Shown piece after piece: positions 33,419 to 43,034 of a DNA stretch of 64,000 nucleotides. The notes below the pieces were generated by a model, which was given only the letters and a program-made list of their open reading frames with translations, ran no database searches and was not told the DNA's origin. Numbering within the stretch: position 1 is the first letter of the stretch; each line of letters opens with the position of its first letter. A program made the translations under genes and the position numbers. The stretch lies in NCBI GenBank assembly GCA_022822905.1, contig JAJDYE010000006.1:142602-206601 (forward strand), in the 5' to 3' direction. This DNA is from Acidimicrobiia bacterium (lineage in GTDB: Bacteria; Actinomycetota; Acidimicrobiia; Acidimicrobiales; Bin134).

Positions 33419-34312
33419 CTAGCTAATCAAGCCAGCGAGGGCGTCGACGTGATCGCGCCACTCTTCGGGGGAGAGGGCTAGGGGGACGAGTAGGACGTGT
33501 TCTAGGCCGGCTTCTATGTAGGGGGCCAGGGTGTCGGTTATGTGGTCAATGTCGCCGATCACCATTTCGCGGTCGCCGTAGCCGTCGCCTACTACTGACC
33601 AGCGGCCAGCGCTGTCGAGCGGGTCGCCAATTCTTAGCTCCATGTGGATGGAGATTGTGGTGTCCTCTGGAGCGCGACCTAGTCGGCTCTGTTCGGTCCG
33701 CAGTACATCAAGGCGTTCGGCGAAGACTTCGGGGGGGGCCCAGGTGCCCATCCAGCCGTCGCACCTTGCGGCTCGGCGGAGGGCGCCGGGGGATGATCCG
33801 CCGATCCAAATTGGGATCGGCGCCGCGGGCTGGGGGTTGATTCGCACGCCGGAGAAACTGAAGAACTCGCTCTGAAACTCAGTGGCGCCTGACCAGGCGG
33901 CTCGCCAGCCAGCGATGTAGTCATCTAACCGCTGGGCCCGGTGCAACATGGGCACGCCGCAGGCCTCGAACTCGGGCTCCAGCCACCCGGCACCCACCCC
34001 GAGGATGGTGCGGCCCGGGGCCAGCCAGTCGAGGGTGGCCCATTGCTTGGCGAACTGCATGGGGTTCCGATAGGCGGGGATCAGCACCGACGTGCCCAGA
34101 CCCACCCGCTGGGTGTGAGCAGCCACTGCCGACAACAACGGCACCGGCTCGGGGAAGAACGACGGCATCCCCTCCAAGTCGACCGGCACGGCCACGTGGT
34201 CGGCGGTCCAGACGTCGCCGAAGCCAGCGGCCTCGGCCTGCTGGGCAATCTCCACCAGCAGCTCCAAAGAGGCGGCCCGCCCGAGTTGGGGCAGGTGGAT
34301 GCCCCACTTCAT
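33419..34312 (-). CDS. LLM-class F420-dependent oxidoreductase
   Basis: 297-residue luciferase-like TIM barrel: MKWGIHLPQLG start, GFGDVWTADHVAVP, RVGLGTSVLIPAYRNPM, LGVGAGWLEPEFEACG and PIWIGGSSPGALRRAA are all hallmarks of the actinobacterial F420-dependent branch of the family. It reduces or oxidises an unknown substrate with F420. It lies 50 bases from a CrtC-like gene on the same strand. Confidence 0.88.
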   Translation of the reverse strand: MKWGIHLPQLGRAASLELLVEIAQQAEAAGFGDVWTADHVAVPVDLEGMPSFFPEPVPLLSAVAAHTQRVGLGTSVLIPAYRNPMQFAKQWATLDWLAPGRTILGVGAGWLEPEFEACGVPMLHRAQRLDDYIAGWRAAWSGATEFQSEFFSFSGVRINPQPAAPIPIWIGGSSPGALRRAARCDGWMGTWAPPEVFAERLDVLRTEQSRLGRAPEDTTISIHMELRIGDPLDSAGRWSVVGDGYGDREMVIGDIDHITDTLAPYIEAGLEHVLLVPLALSPEEWRDHVDALAGLIS

Positions 34313-34362
34313 GGGACCAGCTTCCCGCTGATGATGCCCACGGCCATCAGCCTACGAAGCAT

Positions 34363-35367
34363 CTAGTACCGATACCGGGGCCAGGGCGGGTGGATCGAGT
34401 ACTCCACCACCCCGTAGCCCCGCTCGCCGGTCTCCAGCACCTCGAAGTCGAAGAACGGCTCGTGGCAGTCCAGTCGCACCTCGGCGTCGTTCTCGTCCCG
34501 CATGAGCCCGTTGCGGGTGTGGGCGTGCTTGCGGCCGGTGCGCACGGTGAGCACCTCGCCGTCTGTGGTTTCAAAGGCCATATCGAAGGCCATGGCGGTG
34601 CGCTGGTCTTCTTCCAATCGGGGAACACAGGTGGCCGACCGCAGCGCGCGGGTGCCGCCGGCGTCGCCGATCCAGCCTCCGACCCCAGGCGTATCGTCGG
34701 GCAGCGGCTGCGTCGGACTCATCCACCCGAAGGAGTTGAGATGCCGGTCGGGGAGCTGCACCGACGGCCAGAAATGCCCCCAAGACTCAGCCTGGGTCCG
34801 ACGATGACGCACATCCCAGGGCCCGGGCCGCTCAAACCGATGCGTCCAGGAGTGGTCCCGATGCGACCAGCACTCGATGGCCCGGCGCTCCCCCGCCCGA
34901 GGCCCACCCCGAGACTCGAGCTCACCCCGGCACATCAGAGCCTGCTCGTAGTGGCCGCCATAGCCCTCGTAGGCCCCCAGTGGGTTCCCCCCGAAGCAGT
35001 CGTTGTAGTCGAACACGCCAAAGCGATCCTCAAACACCAGATCGAAGCCGAAGCGAGGGGCATCAAGCTGCCAGCGATAGCGGGCAAACGGCTCCTCCAC
35101 CGAGTACGACACCCGGCCGTCGCCCAACACCGAGAACTCCGGCTCTGGGTCCAGCGGCTGTCGGGAGGCCCATTGCACGGGCACACCGTCGATCACGTAG
35201 TACGCACTGGCCCGCAAGTAGCCGTGGGAGAGGCTGGCGTGGATGTGGTTGATGCCATAGACATCAGCCTCCCGGTCGCACACCGAGAACCAGAAGTTGT
35301 CGCTCCACAGCGCGTCACGGCCCGGCGGCGGCTTGTGGAGGTATTCGTCAGAGTTGCTGAGCGGCAT
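34363..35367 (-). CDS. CrtC/lipocalin-like protein of unknown function
   Basis: 334 residues made of two beta-rich halves, with charged aromatic motifs such as YRWQLDAPRFGFDLVFEDRFG, ECWSHRDHSW and SFGWM. The layout resembles the two-lipocalin fold of hydroxyneurosporene synthase CrtC and fungal-type Diels-Alderase-like proteins. These act on hydrophobic substrates without a classical cofactor. Neighbouring LLM oxidoreductase and P450 suggest a terpenoid or lipid modification. Assignment is by fold pattern only. Confidence 0.55.
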   Translation of the reverse strand: MPLSNSDEYLHKPPPGRDALWSDNFWFSVCDREADVYGINHIHASLSHGYLRASAYYVIDGVPVQWASRQPLDPEPEFSVLGDGRVSYSVEEPFARYRWQLDAPRFGFDLVFEDRFGVFDYNDCFGGNPLGAYEGYGGHYEQALMCRGELESRGGPRAGERRAIECWSHRDHSWTHRFERPGPWDVRHRRTQAESWGHFWPSVQLPDRHLNSFGWMSPTQPLPDDTPGVGGWIGDAGGTRALRSATCVPRLEEDQRTAMAFDMAFETTDGEVLTVRTGRKHAHTRNGLMRDENDAEVRLDCHEPFFDFEVLETGERGYGVVEYSIHPPWPRYRY

Positions 35368-35415
35368 CAGGCAACGACAATAGGCTTCGAGCTCGAATCA
35401 GATAAAACAACAGCC

Positions 35416-36702
35416 ATGGCCGAACTGCCTCTGATCACCCCGATGCCCACGGTCGCCGACTGCGTGCTCCCTTGGGACGGGCCGGTCAGCGACACCGTGG
35501 CAGCCATCGGCGCGGCCCGATCGGCTTGCGGCGATACCTTCGTGATCGACGGCGGCGACGACCGCTATCTGTTCCTCTTCTCGCCAGCCGGGTTGCGAGA
35601 CTTCTATGCCGTTCCCGAGCAGCAGGCCAGCAAGGGCATTGCCGACTGGAAGATGCTGGTCCGCAAGCTTCCTGACGAACTCTTCGACGGTCGGCGCACC
35701 CTGCCACACGAGCTGTTCACTCGGCCCAACGTGGCCGGCTACCTCGATGCGCTGGAGGAGGCCATCTCGATCCAGCTCTCCGAGCTGCATCTGGGCGACG
35801 AGATCGATCTGTTCGACTTCACCCGCCGCCTCGGCCACCGCCTGGGATTGGCCAGCTGGGGCGGGCGCGAGATACTGCACTCAGATCGCTTCGACGAACT
35901 GATCGAAGCGCTGGATGTGCTCGACGGGTCGGAGGCATTCGTGGCCCCCACCCGGATGCAAGAGGTGGCCCAGTCGGGAAAGGCGGCCGAGCGCGAGGCC
36001 ATGGCCAAGGCCGAGCTGATCCTGGCCGACTCCATCGCCGCCCGCCGCAATCCAGTTGGCGACCTGCTCGACATGATTCTGGAGCGATGGGCCGACATCC
36101 CCGATCCCGAACGGCTGAGCGGAGTGGCCCGAGATGTGATCCTGGTCCACCTCGGATCCATGTCCAATCTGTTCGCGGCTCTGGGCTGGTCGCTGGTCCA
36201 TCTGGCCCAGCATCCCGATGTGCTGGCCCGAGTGCGGGCCAAACAGGACGCAGACCACGACTTGGTGTCGCGCTGCGTGCTGGAATCCACCCGGATCGGC
36301 CAGCGCTCCATAATGCTTCGCACCGTGCTCGAGCCCGTGTCCATCGACGACGGCGCCCACACCTACGAAGTGTCGCCCGGTGCCACCCTGGCCACGTTCC
36401 TGCCCCTGACCAACATGGACGCCGGCCCCGGTTTAGACCGCTACGATCCCGACCGATGGCAGGGCCCCCGCCTGGTGTCGCCGCCGGGGCTGCCCTCTGA
36501 GTTGGTCATAACCTTCGGCGTCGGTCCCCACGCCTGTCCAGCCCGGCCCTTCTCGGTGACGGCCATGTCCCGGGTGATCGAGCGGCTCTTCGACGCCTTC
36601 GACCTCGAGGCTCTGTTCGATGATGCCAGACCGCGGCCCGGCCAGATCGGCGGGGTTGCCCGCGCCGCAGAGCCCTGCATGGTCGTTTTGCGGGACCGCT
36701 GA
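35416..36702 (+). CDS. Cytochrome P450
   Basis: 428-residue P450 of a different branch from the two catabolic ones. The ExxR is ESTR (CVLESTRIGQRS) and the haem loop is FGVGPHACPA with Cys374. The I-helix region has LGSMSNLFAAL instead of an A-G-x-x-T motif, so the acid-alcohol pair is not obvious and the activity may be unusual. The start is the ATG at 35416. The frame is open a further kilobase upstream, but that is antisense to the CrtC-like gene. Its stop lies seven bases before the convergent purM stop. Confidence 0.88.
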   Translation: MAELPLITPMPTVADCVLPWDGPVSDTVAAIGAARSACGDTFVIDGGDDRYLFLFSPAGLRDFYAVPEQQASKGIADWKMLVRKLPDELFDGRRTLPHELFTRPNVAGYLDALEEAISIQLSELHLGDEIDLFDFTRRLGHRLGLASWGGREILHSDRFDELIEALDVLDGSEAFVAPTRMQEVAQSGKAAEREAMAKAELILADSIAARRNPVGDLLDMILERWADIPDPERLSGVARDVILVHLGSMSNLFAALGWSLVHLAQHPDVLARVRAKQDADHDLVSRCVLESTRIGQRSIMLRTVLEPVSIDDGAHTYEVSPGATLATFLPLTNMDAGPGLDRYDPDRWQGPRLVSPPGLPSELVITFGVGPHACPARPFSVTAMSRVIERLFDAFDLEALFDDARPRPGQIGGVARAAEPCMVVLRDR

Positions 36703-36709
36703 TTCCGGC

Positions 36710-37777
36710 CTAAGGCAAGCTCTCGGCCGGCTCAGGCGCTCCAACCATTCTAACTTGGCCGTCGCCCTTCTCCACTTCGCCCACCACGGTCGCCCGATGC
36801 CCGCCAGTCCGCAGAGTGTCGATGGCCTTGGTGGCGTCTTTGTCTCGCACTGCCACGATCATGCCCAACCCGAGGTTGAACACCTTGGCCATCTCCTCGT
36901 CGGGGACCTCGCCGATGCGCTGCAACTCGGCGAACACCGGGGGCTGCTCCCAACTGCTCCGATCGACCACCGCATCGACCTTGTCGGGCAGCACACGGGC
37001 CAAATTGCCGGGAATGCCTCCGCCAGTCACATGGGTGATGGCCCGGGCCTCCACCTTGGCCAGCATGTCTCGCACCGCGGGGGCGTAGACCACCGACGGC
37101 AGCAACAGCTCTTCGGCCACCGAATGGGAGCTCCCCTCCCAGGCAGGATCGTCCAGTCTTCTCTTGGCCACCTCGAAATACAGCCGGCGGGCCAAGGAAT
37201 AGCCGTTGCTCCGCAAGCCGGGCGACGGCAGCCCGATCAGCGTGTCGCCGGGGCGCACGTCGGCCCCGGTGATCAGCCGCGACCGCTCCACCACCCCAAC
37301 GGCAAACCCCACCAGTTCAAACTGATTGTCCAACTCGTCTACCCGGGCAGGGTGCTCCGCCATTTCGCCCCCGATGAGCGCGCAGCCCGCTTGGCGGCAG
37401 CCCTCCACCACCCCCACTACCAGTTGCTCGATCCGGTCGGGGTCAAGCTTGTGTACCGATATGTAGTCCAACATGAACAGCGGCTCGGCCCCCTGGCACA
37501 CCAGGTCGTCCACGCACATGGCCACCAGATCGATGCCGATGGTGTTGTACCGGCCAGCCGCCGAAGCCACATACGCCTTTGTCCCCACCCCATCGGTGGT
37601 CGACACCAGTACCGGCTTCTTGTAGCCGTGACGGGTGAAGTCGAACAGCCCTCCGAACCCGCCGATCTCGCCGATCGCCTCCGGTCGAAACGTTGAGCGC
37701 ACATGCTCCTTGATGCGCTGCACCGCCTCTTCGCCCGCGGCGATATCCACCCCTGACGACTCGTAGGTCTCAACCAT
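36710..37777 (-). CDS. purM: Phosphoribosylformylglycinamidine cyclo-ligase
   Basis: 355-residue AIR synthetase, fifth step of purine synthesis: FGAM plus ATP gives AIR. Family signatures are FGGLFDFTRHGYKKPVLVST, DGVGTK and the HVTGGGIPGNLAR block. GGAGGGGG lies about 12 bases upstream of the ATG at 37777. A much longer open frame upstream is only the shadow of purF. It lies 29 bases after purF on the same strand. Confidence 0.95.
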   Translation of the reverse strand: MVETYESSGVDIAAGEEAVQRIKEHVRSTFRPEAIGEIGGFGGLFDFTRHGYKKPVLVSTTDGVGTKAYVASAAGRYNTIGIDLVAMCVDDLVCQGAEPLFMLDYISVHKLDPDRIEQLVVGVVEGCRQAGCALIGGEMAEHPARVDELDNQFELVGFAVGVVERSRLITGADVRPGDTLIGLPSPGLRSNGYSLARRLYFEVAKRRLDDPAWEGSSHSVAEELLLPSVVYAPAVRDMLAKVEARAITHVTGGGIPGNLARVLPDKVDAVVDRSSWEQPPVFAELQRIGEVPDEEMAKVFNLGLGMIVAVRDKDATKAIDTLRTGGHRATVVGEVEKGDGQVRMVGAPEPAESLP

Positions 37778-37806
37778 CAGCAGATGCCACCCCCTCCGTC
37801 GAAAGC

Positions 37807-39312
37807 TCAGCCGCCGCCGGTGGCCCAGAGCGACGGCGCGGACTCCTCGTCGGCGTCGGCGAACTGCGCGGCACTGCGCTGATAGGCAATCGAGCCGGGC
37901 GGCGCCACCGGCACTTCCACCGGGTATTCGCCGGTGAGGCAGGCATTGCAGAATCCGGCCCCCACCGCCCCGGTGGCGTCGGTCAAGCCCTCCATGTCGA
38001 TGAACGCCAGCGTGTCGGCTCCCACGTAATCGCACATCTCGGCCACACTGAGGTGGGCCGCCAACAATTCCGTTCGGTCGCCGGTGTCCATGCCGAAATA
38101 GCAGGGCCAGCGATAGGGAGGCGAGCTGATGCGGAGGTGAACCTCGGCGGCACCCGCCTCCCGCAGCATGGTGACCAAAGCCCTCGTTGTGGTCCCCCGC
38201 ACGATCGAGTCGTCCACCACCACTAGGCGGTTGCCCTCGATGCTGTCTCGCAGGGGGTTGAGCTTCATGCGCACCCCCATCGACCTCATCTGCTGGCTGG
38301 GGGCGATGAACGTGCGGCCGATGTAGCGGTTCTTCACCAGACCCTGGCCGTAGGGGATGCCGCTGGCCCGTGAGAATCCCTCTGCGGCGGGCAGTCCCGA
38401 TTCGGGCACTCCCATCACCAAGTCGGCATCCACCGGGGACTGTTTGGCCAGCATCTCCCCCATGCGCACCCGGGCGTGGTGCACGCTTTGGCCGTAGATC
38501 ACCGAGTCGGGGCGGGAGAAGTACACGAACTCGAAGATGCACAACCGGGGATCCACCCGCTCCTCCGGGAAGGGGCGCACCGACCGCACGCCCTCGCCGT
38601 TGATCACCACCATCTCCCCCGGGGCGAGCTCCCGCAAGAAGTGGGCCCCCACGATGTCGAGCGCGGGTGTCTCCGACGCCAGCACCCAGCCCCGATCCAG
38701 ACGGCCCAGGCACAAAGGGCGGAAGCCGTTGGGGTCGCGCACGCCGATCACCCGCTTCTCGTCGGCCAAGACCAGCGAGAAGGCTCCCTCGAGCCGGGGC
38801 AGCACTCTTTCCAATGCCCGTTCGAGAACTTTGCCCTCCGATCGGCTCGACGGGGGCATCGCGGAGATCTCGATGGCCAGCAGCTCGGCAATCAAATCGC
38901 TGTCGGAGCCAACCATGCCGGGCAGGATCGAAGTCTCCTCGGCCAATTTCGCGGTGTTGGTGAGGTTGCCGTTGTGACCCAGCACAAACTGGTGGTCGCC
39001 TGTGCTGCGGTACACGGGCTGGGCGTTGCGCCACGAGCTCGATCCCGCGGTGGAATAGCGGGTGTGGCCGATGCCCAGGCGGCCCTCAAGGGTGGCCAGG
39101 GTGCGGTCGTCGAACACGGTGGCTACCAAGCCCATGTCCTTGACCACGGTGATGTTCTCTCCGTCGCTCACCGCGATGCCAGCCGACTCCTGGCCTCGGT
39201 GCTGCAACGCGTACAGAGCCAGATAGTTCAGATGGGCGACGGGATCATGAGGGGCATAGATGCCAACAACCCCGCAGGCCTCCCTGGGAGAGTCGTCCAT
39301 GGGGTTAGCCAC
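37807..39312 (-). CDS. purF: Amidophosphoribosyltransferase
   Basis: 501-residue glutamine PRPP amidotransferase, first committed step of purine synthesis. The N-terminus MANPMDDSPREACGVVGI shows a propeptide of 12 residues that must be removed to free Cys13, the glutaminase nucleophile. The PRPP loop is VVVDDSIVRGTTT. Cysteines near CYFGMD, CDYVGADT and CNACLTGEYP supply the [4Fe-4S] cluster of the Bacillus-type enzyme. It follows purL and precedes purM. Confidence 0.96.
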   Translation of the reverse strand: MANPMDDSPREACGVVGIYAPHDPVAHLNYLALYALQHRGQESAGIAVSDGENITVVKDMGLVATVFDDRTLATLEGRLGIGHTRYSTAGSSSWRNAQPVYRSTGDHQFVLGHNGNLTNTAKLAEETSILPGMVGSDSDLIAELLAIEISAMPPSSRSEGKVLERALERVLPRLEGAFSLVLADEKRVIGVRDPNGFRPLCLGRLDRGWVLASETPALDIVGAHFLRELAPGEMVVINGEGVRSVRPFPEERVDPRLCIFEFVYFSRPDSVIYGQSVHHARVRMGEMLAKQSPVDADLVMGVPESGLPAAEGFSRASGIPYGQGLVKNRYIGRTFIAPSQQMRSMGVRMKLNPLRDSIEGNRLVVVDDSIVRGTTTRALVTMLREAGAAEVHLRISSPPYRWPCYFGMDTGDRTELLAAHLSVAEMCDYVGADTLAFIDMEGLTDATGAVGAGFCNACLTGEYPVEVPVAPPGSIAYQRSAAQFADADEESAPSLWATGGG

Positions 39313-39340
39313 TGCTTAAGTCTGACATGCGGAGCGTCGC

Positions 39341-41545
39341 CTATTGCGCCTGACCGTTCGAATCTGACATGGCCGAGCGCCAGCGGTCAGTTATCGCCGA
39401 CATATCCAAATCCAGCAGACCCTTGATGGAGAAGCGGTCGCCGGCAGCCAATCCGATTCGGGCGACGGACACGCCGGTTGCCGCGGCTGCCGCCTCCACC
39501 TCGGGCAACAACTCGGGGTCCACCGCGGCCACTGCCCGGGACGGGGCCTCGCCGAACAACTCCCCGTGGTTGTGGATGCGAGCGCCCCGGAAGCCAACCC
39601 CGGAGACGGCGGCCATCTCGGCCAGAGCCACGCCCAAACCCCCGCTGGACACGTCATGGACTGCTGACAGCCGGTCGTCGGCCACCAAGCCGGCCACCAA
39701 GCCGGCCACCCGCCGATGCTGTTCGTAATCCAAACTGGGAAGCTGGCCCCGTTTGTGCCCGGCAGTGGAAGCAGCCCACAGCGAGCCCGACAGCTCGGCG
39801 CTCCCCTCTCCCAGCACGATCACCCGATCGCCCTCGCACCACGCCAACCCGGGTGGAATGTGAGTCAAGCTGTCGATCACCCCGAGCAGACCGATCACCG
39901 GAGTGGGGTCGATGTTGTGGCCGTTGGACTCGTTGTAGAGGCTCACATTGCCGCCCACCACTGGGATGCCGAATGCGTCACATGCCTCGGCCATCCCGTC
40001 CACCGCCTCGGAGAACTGCCACATCACCTCCGGGTGCTCGGGATTGCCGAAGTTCAGGCAATTGACCAGGGCCAGCGGTCGGGCACCCACGCAGGCCAAG
40101 TTGAGCACTGCCTCGGCCACCGTCATGGCGGTTCCGGCTCGGGGGTCCACCGCGCACCAGCGGTGGTTGCCGTCTGCGGTCAGGGCCAAACCCCGGCCGG
40201 TATCGGCGCCAGAAGCAGGATGCTTGAGCCGCAGCACGGTGGCGTCACCGCCGGGGCCAACCACGGTATTGCAGAACAGCATGTGGTCGTACTGGTGATA
40301 GACCCACGATGGATCGGCCAGCATGGCCAACAGGTCGGCGCCCACGTTCTCGGGTGGCGGCAACTGCTCGGCGGTGTCGGCCTTCAAGTCTTCCCAGTCT
40401 GGGGGAGGACGCCGGGGACGGTCATACAGCGGGGCGTCTTCGTGGAGAGAAGCCGCCGGCAGCTCGGCCAACACCTCACCGTCGACGCCGTCGCGCACCC
40501 GAAGCAGACCGCCTTCAGTCACCCGCCCCACTACCGAGGCCTGCACGTCCCAGCGATCGCAAATGGCCAAAACATCGTCGAGCCCGTCGGGCGAGACGAT
40601 GGCCAGCATCCGCTCCTGCGACTCGCTGGTGAGCACTTCGAAAGGCTCCATGCCCGGCTCACGGCGGGGGACAGCGGCCACGTCCACATCCATGCCCGCC
40701 CCACCCCGCGATGCGGTCTCGCTGGTGGCGCAGGTGAGTCCTGCGCCCCCCAGATCTTGGATCCCCACCACAAGCCCAGCGTCCAAAAGGGCCAGACAGG
40801 CCTCGATGAGCCGCTTTTCCTCAAACGGATCGCCCACCTGCACGCTGGGGCGCTTTTCGGCCTCCCCTTCCTCGTCGCCGAAGGAGGCTGACGCCAGCAC
40901 GCTCACCCCGCCGATCCCATCACGCCCCGTCGACGCACCCAACAGCACCGCCAGGTTGCCTTCGCCGCTGGCCTGCCCCAGCACCAGCCGATCAGCCGGC
41001 ATCAACCCAAGGCACAGAACATTCACCAGTGGATTGCCGGAATACGTCTCATCGAAAACGGTTTCGCCTCCCACGGTTGGCACCCCAACCGCGTTGCCAT
41101 ACCCGGAGATGCCCGATACCACCCCTTCGGCAATCCACCGACTGCGGGGATCGTCGGGACGGCCAAACCTCAGTGAGTCCATTACCGCAATCGGGCGGGC
41201 TCCCATGGTGAAGATGTCCCGCAGAATGCCGCCCACTCCGGTGGCCGCTCCCTGATAGGGCTCGATGGCCGAAGGGTGGTTGTGGCTCTCAATCCGAATC
41301 GCAGCAGCAATGCCGTCGCCCACATCCACCACCCCGGCATTCTCACCGGGACCAACCAAGACCCAAGAGGCCTCGGTGGGCAGTCGGCGCAAATGCAAGC
41401 GGGAAGACTTGTAAGAGCAGTGCTCCGACCACATCACCGCATACATCGCCAATTCGAGATGATTGGGCGGGCGGTTCAAGATCTTCTCGATCGCTTCGGC
41501 CTCTTCGTCTGTCAGCCCCAATGACCGGTGCAGCGGCTCACTCAT
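39341..41545 (-). CDS. purL: Phosphoribosylformylglycinamidine synthase subunit PurL
   Basis: 734-residue small-type PurL (FGAM synthetase ATPase subunit), matching the presence of separate purQ and purS. Signatures: [28 protein letters not shown] region, and a duplicated ATPase core. It needs PurQ (glutaminase) and PurS as partners. Those two genes lie 0.5 kb upstream on the same strand, separated by a small divergent gene. A predicted promoter sits at 41635-41663. Confidence 0.96.
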   Translation of the reverse strand: MSEPLHRSLGLTDEEAEAIEKILNRPPNHLELAMYAVMWSEHCSYKSSRLHLRRLPTEASWVLVGPGENAGVVDVGDGIAAAIRIESHNHPSAIEPYQGAATGVGGILRDIFTMGARPIAVMDSLRFGRPDDPRSRWIAEGVVSGISGYGNAVGVPTVGGETVFDETYSGNPLVNVLCLGLMPADRLVLGQASGEGNLAVLLGASTGRDGIGGVSVLASASFGDEEGEAEKRPSVQVGDPFEEKRLIEACLALLDAGLVVGIQDLGGAGLTCATSETASRGGAGMDVDVAAVPRREPGMEPFEVLTSESQERMLAIVSPDGLDDVLAICDRWDVQASVVGRVTEGGLLRVRDGVDGEVLAELPAASLHEDAPLYDRPRRPPPDWEDLKADTAEQLPPPENVGADLLAMLADPSWVYHQYDHMLFCNTVVGPGGDATVLRLKHPASGADTGRGLALTADGNHRWCAVDPRAGTAMTVAEAVLNLACVGARPLALVNCLNFGNPEHPEVMWQFSEAVDGMAEACDAFGIPVVGGNVSLYNESNGHNIDPTPVIGLLGVIDSLTHIPPGLAWCEGDRVIVLGEGSAELSGSLWAASTAGHKRGQLPSLDYEQHRRVAGLVAGLVADDRLSAVHDVSSGGLGVALAEMAAVSGVGFRGARIHNHGELFGEAPSRAVAAVDPELLPEVEAAAAATGVSVARIGLAAGDRFSIKGLLDLDMSAITDRWRSAMSDSNGQAQ

Positions 41546-41621
41546 CTCAAATCATCCGAAATCGTTTTAGGCAGGAAAATCCAGAACTTTCATCAGATGA
41601 GACTCCCAGTTTGAATGAGCG

Positions 41622-41646
41622 CGCCGAATATAGTTCTATATTGGCG
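41622..41646. promoter_or_regulatory. Palindromic operator candidate in the purL divergent region
   Basis: CGCC-G-AATATAG-TT-CTATATT-GGCG is a near-perfect dyad: arms AATATAG/CTATATT at 41627-41633 and 41636-41642, extended by CGCC/GGCG with one extra base on the left. It overlaps the predicted purL -10 element. A regulator binding here could block both purL and the divergent gene. Identity unknown. Confidence 0.55.
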
Positions 41647-41663
41647 ATCAGCAAACTGATCAA
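41635..41663 (-). promoter_or_regulatory. Predicted purL promoter
   Basis: On the minus strand: TTGATC (41658-41663), a 17-base spacer, TATAGA (41635-41640). This gives a leader of about 85 bases before the purL ATG. The -10 lies inside the dyad described separately. Confidence 0.5.
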
Positions 41664-41681
41664 ACAGATCAAGGAGTGATG

Positions 41682-42080
41682 ATGGTATCTGAAGAAGCCA
41701 AATCGGCGCGGGCCCTCGGACAGGCTCAGGGGCGCACAGTCAGCCGTTATCTGAATGCGCTTGACCAGAGCAAGCCCAAGCGGGGACGCCAGCGCTCTCC
41801 GGAGAGAATGCAGGCTCGGGTTGCCGAGCTCCCCGGTGAGATCGCCCAGGCCAAGCCGTTGAAGCGGGTTCATCTGATCCAAGAGCTCATGGACTTGGAA
41901 GCCGAACTCGGAAAAGAAGAGGAAACGGTTGACATCAGCGGCATTGAGAGCGAATTCATCGCTATCGCCGCCGAGTACAGTGGCCGCAAGGGCATTTCCT
42001 ATGCGGCATGGCGTGAGGTCGGGGTTCCGGCGAGTGTGCTGAAAGCAGCCGGAGTTGCCCGCACACCTTCCACTGACTAA
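41682..42080 (+). CDS. Conserved small protein between purQ and purL
   Basis: 132 residues from the ATG at 41682, five bases after AAGGAG; GTG and ATG codons at 41676 and 41679 are too close to the ribosome site. Basic N-terminus (SKPKRGRQRSPERM), then a coiled-coil helical middle, and a C-terminal SYAAWREVGVPASVLKAAGV helix-turn-helix-like segment. Likely DNA- or RNA-binding; not further recognised. It points opposite to the pur genes and its stop overlaps the purQ stop. Confidence 0.75.
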   Translation: MVSEEAKSARALGQAQGRTVSRYLNALDQSKPKRGRQRSPERMQARVAELPGEIAQAKPLKRVHLIQELMDLEAELGKEEETVDISGIESEFIAIAAEYSGRKGISYAAWREVGVPASVLKAAGVARTPSTD

Positions 42081-42739
42081 TCACCGCTGATCAGCCCTTT
42101 CAGCAGCAGAGCACCGTCGGTGCTGCCCAGTAACGGGTGAGCGGCACGCTCGGGGTGGGGCATAAGCCCCACCACGTTGCCGCTTTCGTTGCAAATCCCC
42201 GCAATATCAGCAGTGGCCCCATTGGGGTTGTCCCGATACGTGAGCACGATCTGATTTTTGTCGCGCAATTGTTCCAGCACTTGTTGTGAGCAAATGAAGT
42301 TGCCTTCAAAGTGATTGATGGGGATCTTGAGCTCGTCGCCAATGGACAGGCCGCGAGTCAATACCGAGCCCATTGATTCCACCCTCAAAACCGCAGGCTG
42401 ACACAGGAATTTGAGTCCCCGATTCTTGTAGAGGGCTCCCGGCAGCAATTGAGCTTCGGTGAGAATCTGGAATCCATTGCAGATTCCAACCACCGGCCCG
42501 CCGTCGCGGGCAAAGCGCTCCACCGCGCCCATGATGGGGGAGAAACGGGCCATCGCTCCGGTGCGCAGATAGTCGCCATGGGCAAAGCCTCCGGGCAATA
42601 CCACTGCGTCGACATCTCCAAGGCAAGTGTCCTTATGCCACAGAAGCTCGCCAGAACCCCCAACTGTGTCCACCGCTTCCACCACATCCTGCTCGCAGTT
42701 GGAGCCGGGAAACACGACGACGCCCACCTTGGTGGTCAT
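42077..42739 (-). CDS. purQ: Phosphoribosylformylglycinamidine synthase subunit PurQ
   Basis: 220-residue class I glutamine amidotransferase that feeds ammonia to PurL. Signature GFAHGDYLRTGAMA, nucleophile Cys in VGICNGFQ and late His-x-Glu (PHPER). Start is the ATG at 42739, N-terminus MTTKVGVVVFPGSNC; a longer open frame extends upstream but is not needed. It follows purS by 34 bases and ends the purA-Q unit. Confidence 0.95.
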   Translation of the reverse strand: MTTKVGVVVFPGSNCEQDVVEAVDTVGGSGELLWHKDTCLGDVDAVVLPGGFAHGDYLRTGAMARFSPIMGAVERFARDGGPVVGICNGFQILTEAQLLPGALYKNRGLKFLCQPAVLRVESMGSVLTRGLSIGDELKIPINHFEGNFICSQQVLEQLRDKNQIVLTYRDNPNGATADIAGICNESGNVVGLMPHPERAAHPLLGSTDGALLLKGLISGD

Positions 42740-42773
42740 CCTCGCCCCCAAACAGAGCAAACAGCGGGAATCG

Positions 42774-43034
42774 TCATAAGGCCGGACTCAGAGAGATGTC
42801 CACGTCTTCAATAACCGGATTGGCCAGGAACCGCTCGCACATGGCCTCTACTTGTGTACGGGCCTCATCTTCGTCTGAGGCTTCCACCACAAAGCGCAGG
42901 CTCTTTCCCACCCGAACGCCGCTCACGCCGCTGAATCCAAGCGCGGGCAGCGCCCGCTCGATGGTCAGGCCCTCCGGGTCGGCTATCCCGTCCCGGAGAC
43001 TCACCTCAACTGCCACATCAAATGCTGTACTCAT
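42774..43034 (-). CDS. purS: Phosphoribosylformylglycinamidine synthase subunit PurS
   Basis: 86-residue PurS that bridges PurL and PurQ. FDVAVEVSLRDGIADPEGLTIERAL and VRVGKSLRF are family hallmarks. The ATG at 43034 overlaps the purC stop as ATGA, so the longer frame from 43157 is rejected. Confidence 0.95.
   Translation of the reverse strand: MSTAFDVAVEVSLRDGIADPEGLTIERALPALGFSGVSGVRVGKSLRFVVEASDEDEARTQVEAMCERFLANPVIEDVDISLSPAL

Noticed and set aside
34390..36702. Giant P450 fusion of 770 residues
   Set aside because: The extra part is antisense to the CrtC-like gene; a normal P450 starts at 35416.
36710..39034. PurM with a 400-residue extension
   Set aside because: The extension is an off-frame reading of purF; the PurM N-terminus starts at 37777 as in the family.
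39350..39370. tRNA-like T-loop motif GTTCGAATC
   Set aside because: No acceptor or anticodon stem pairs around it, and it falls at the end of purL.
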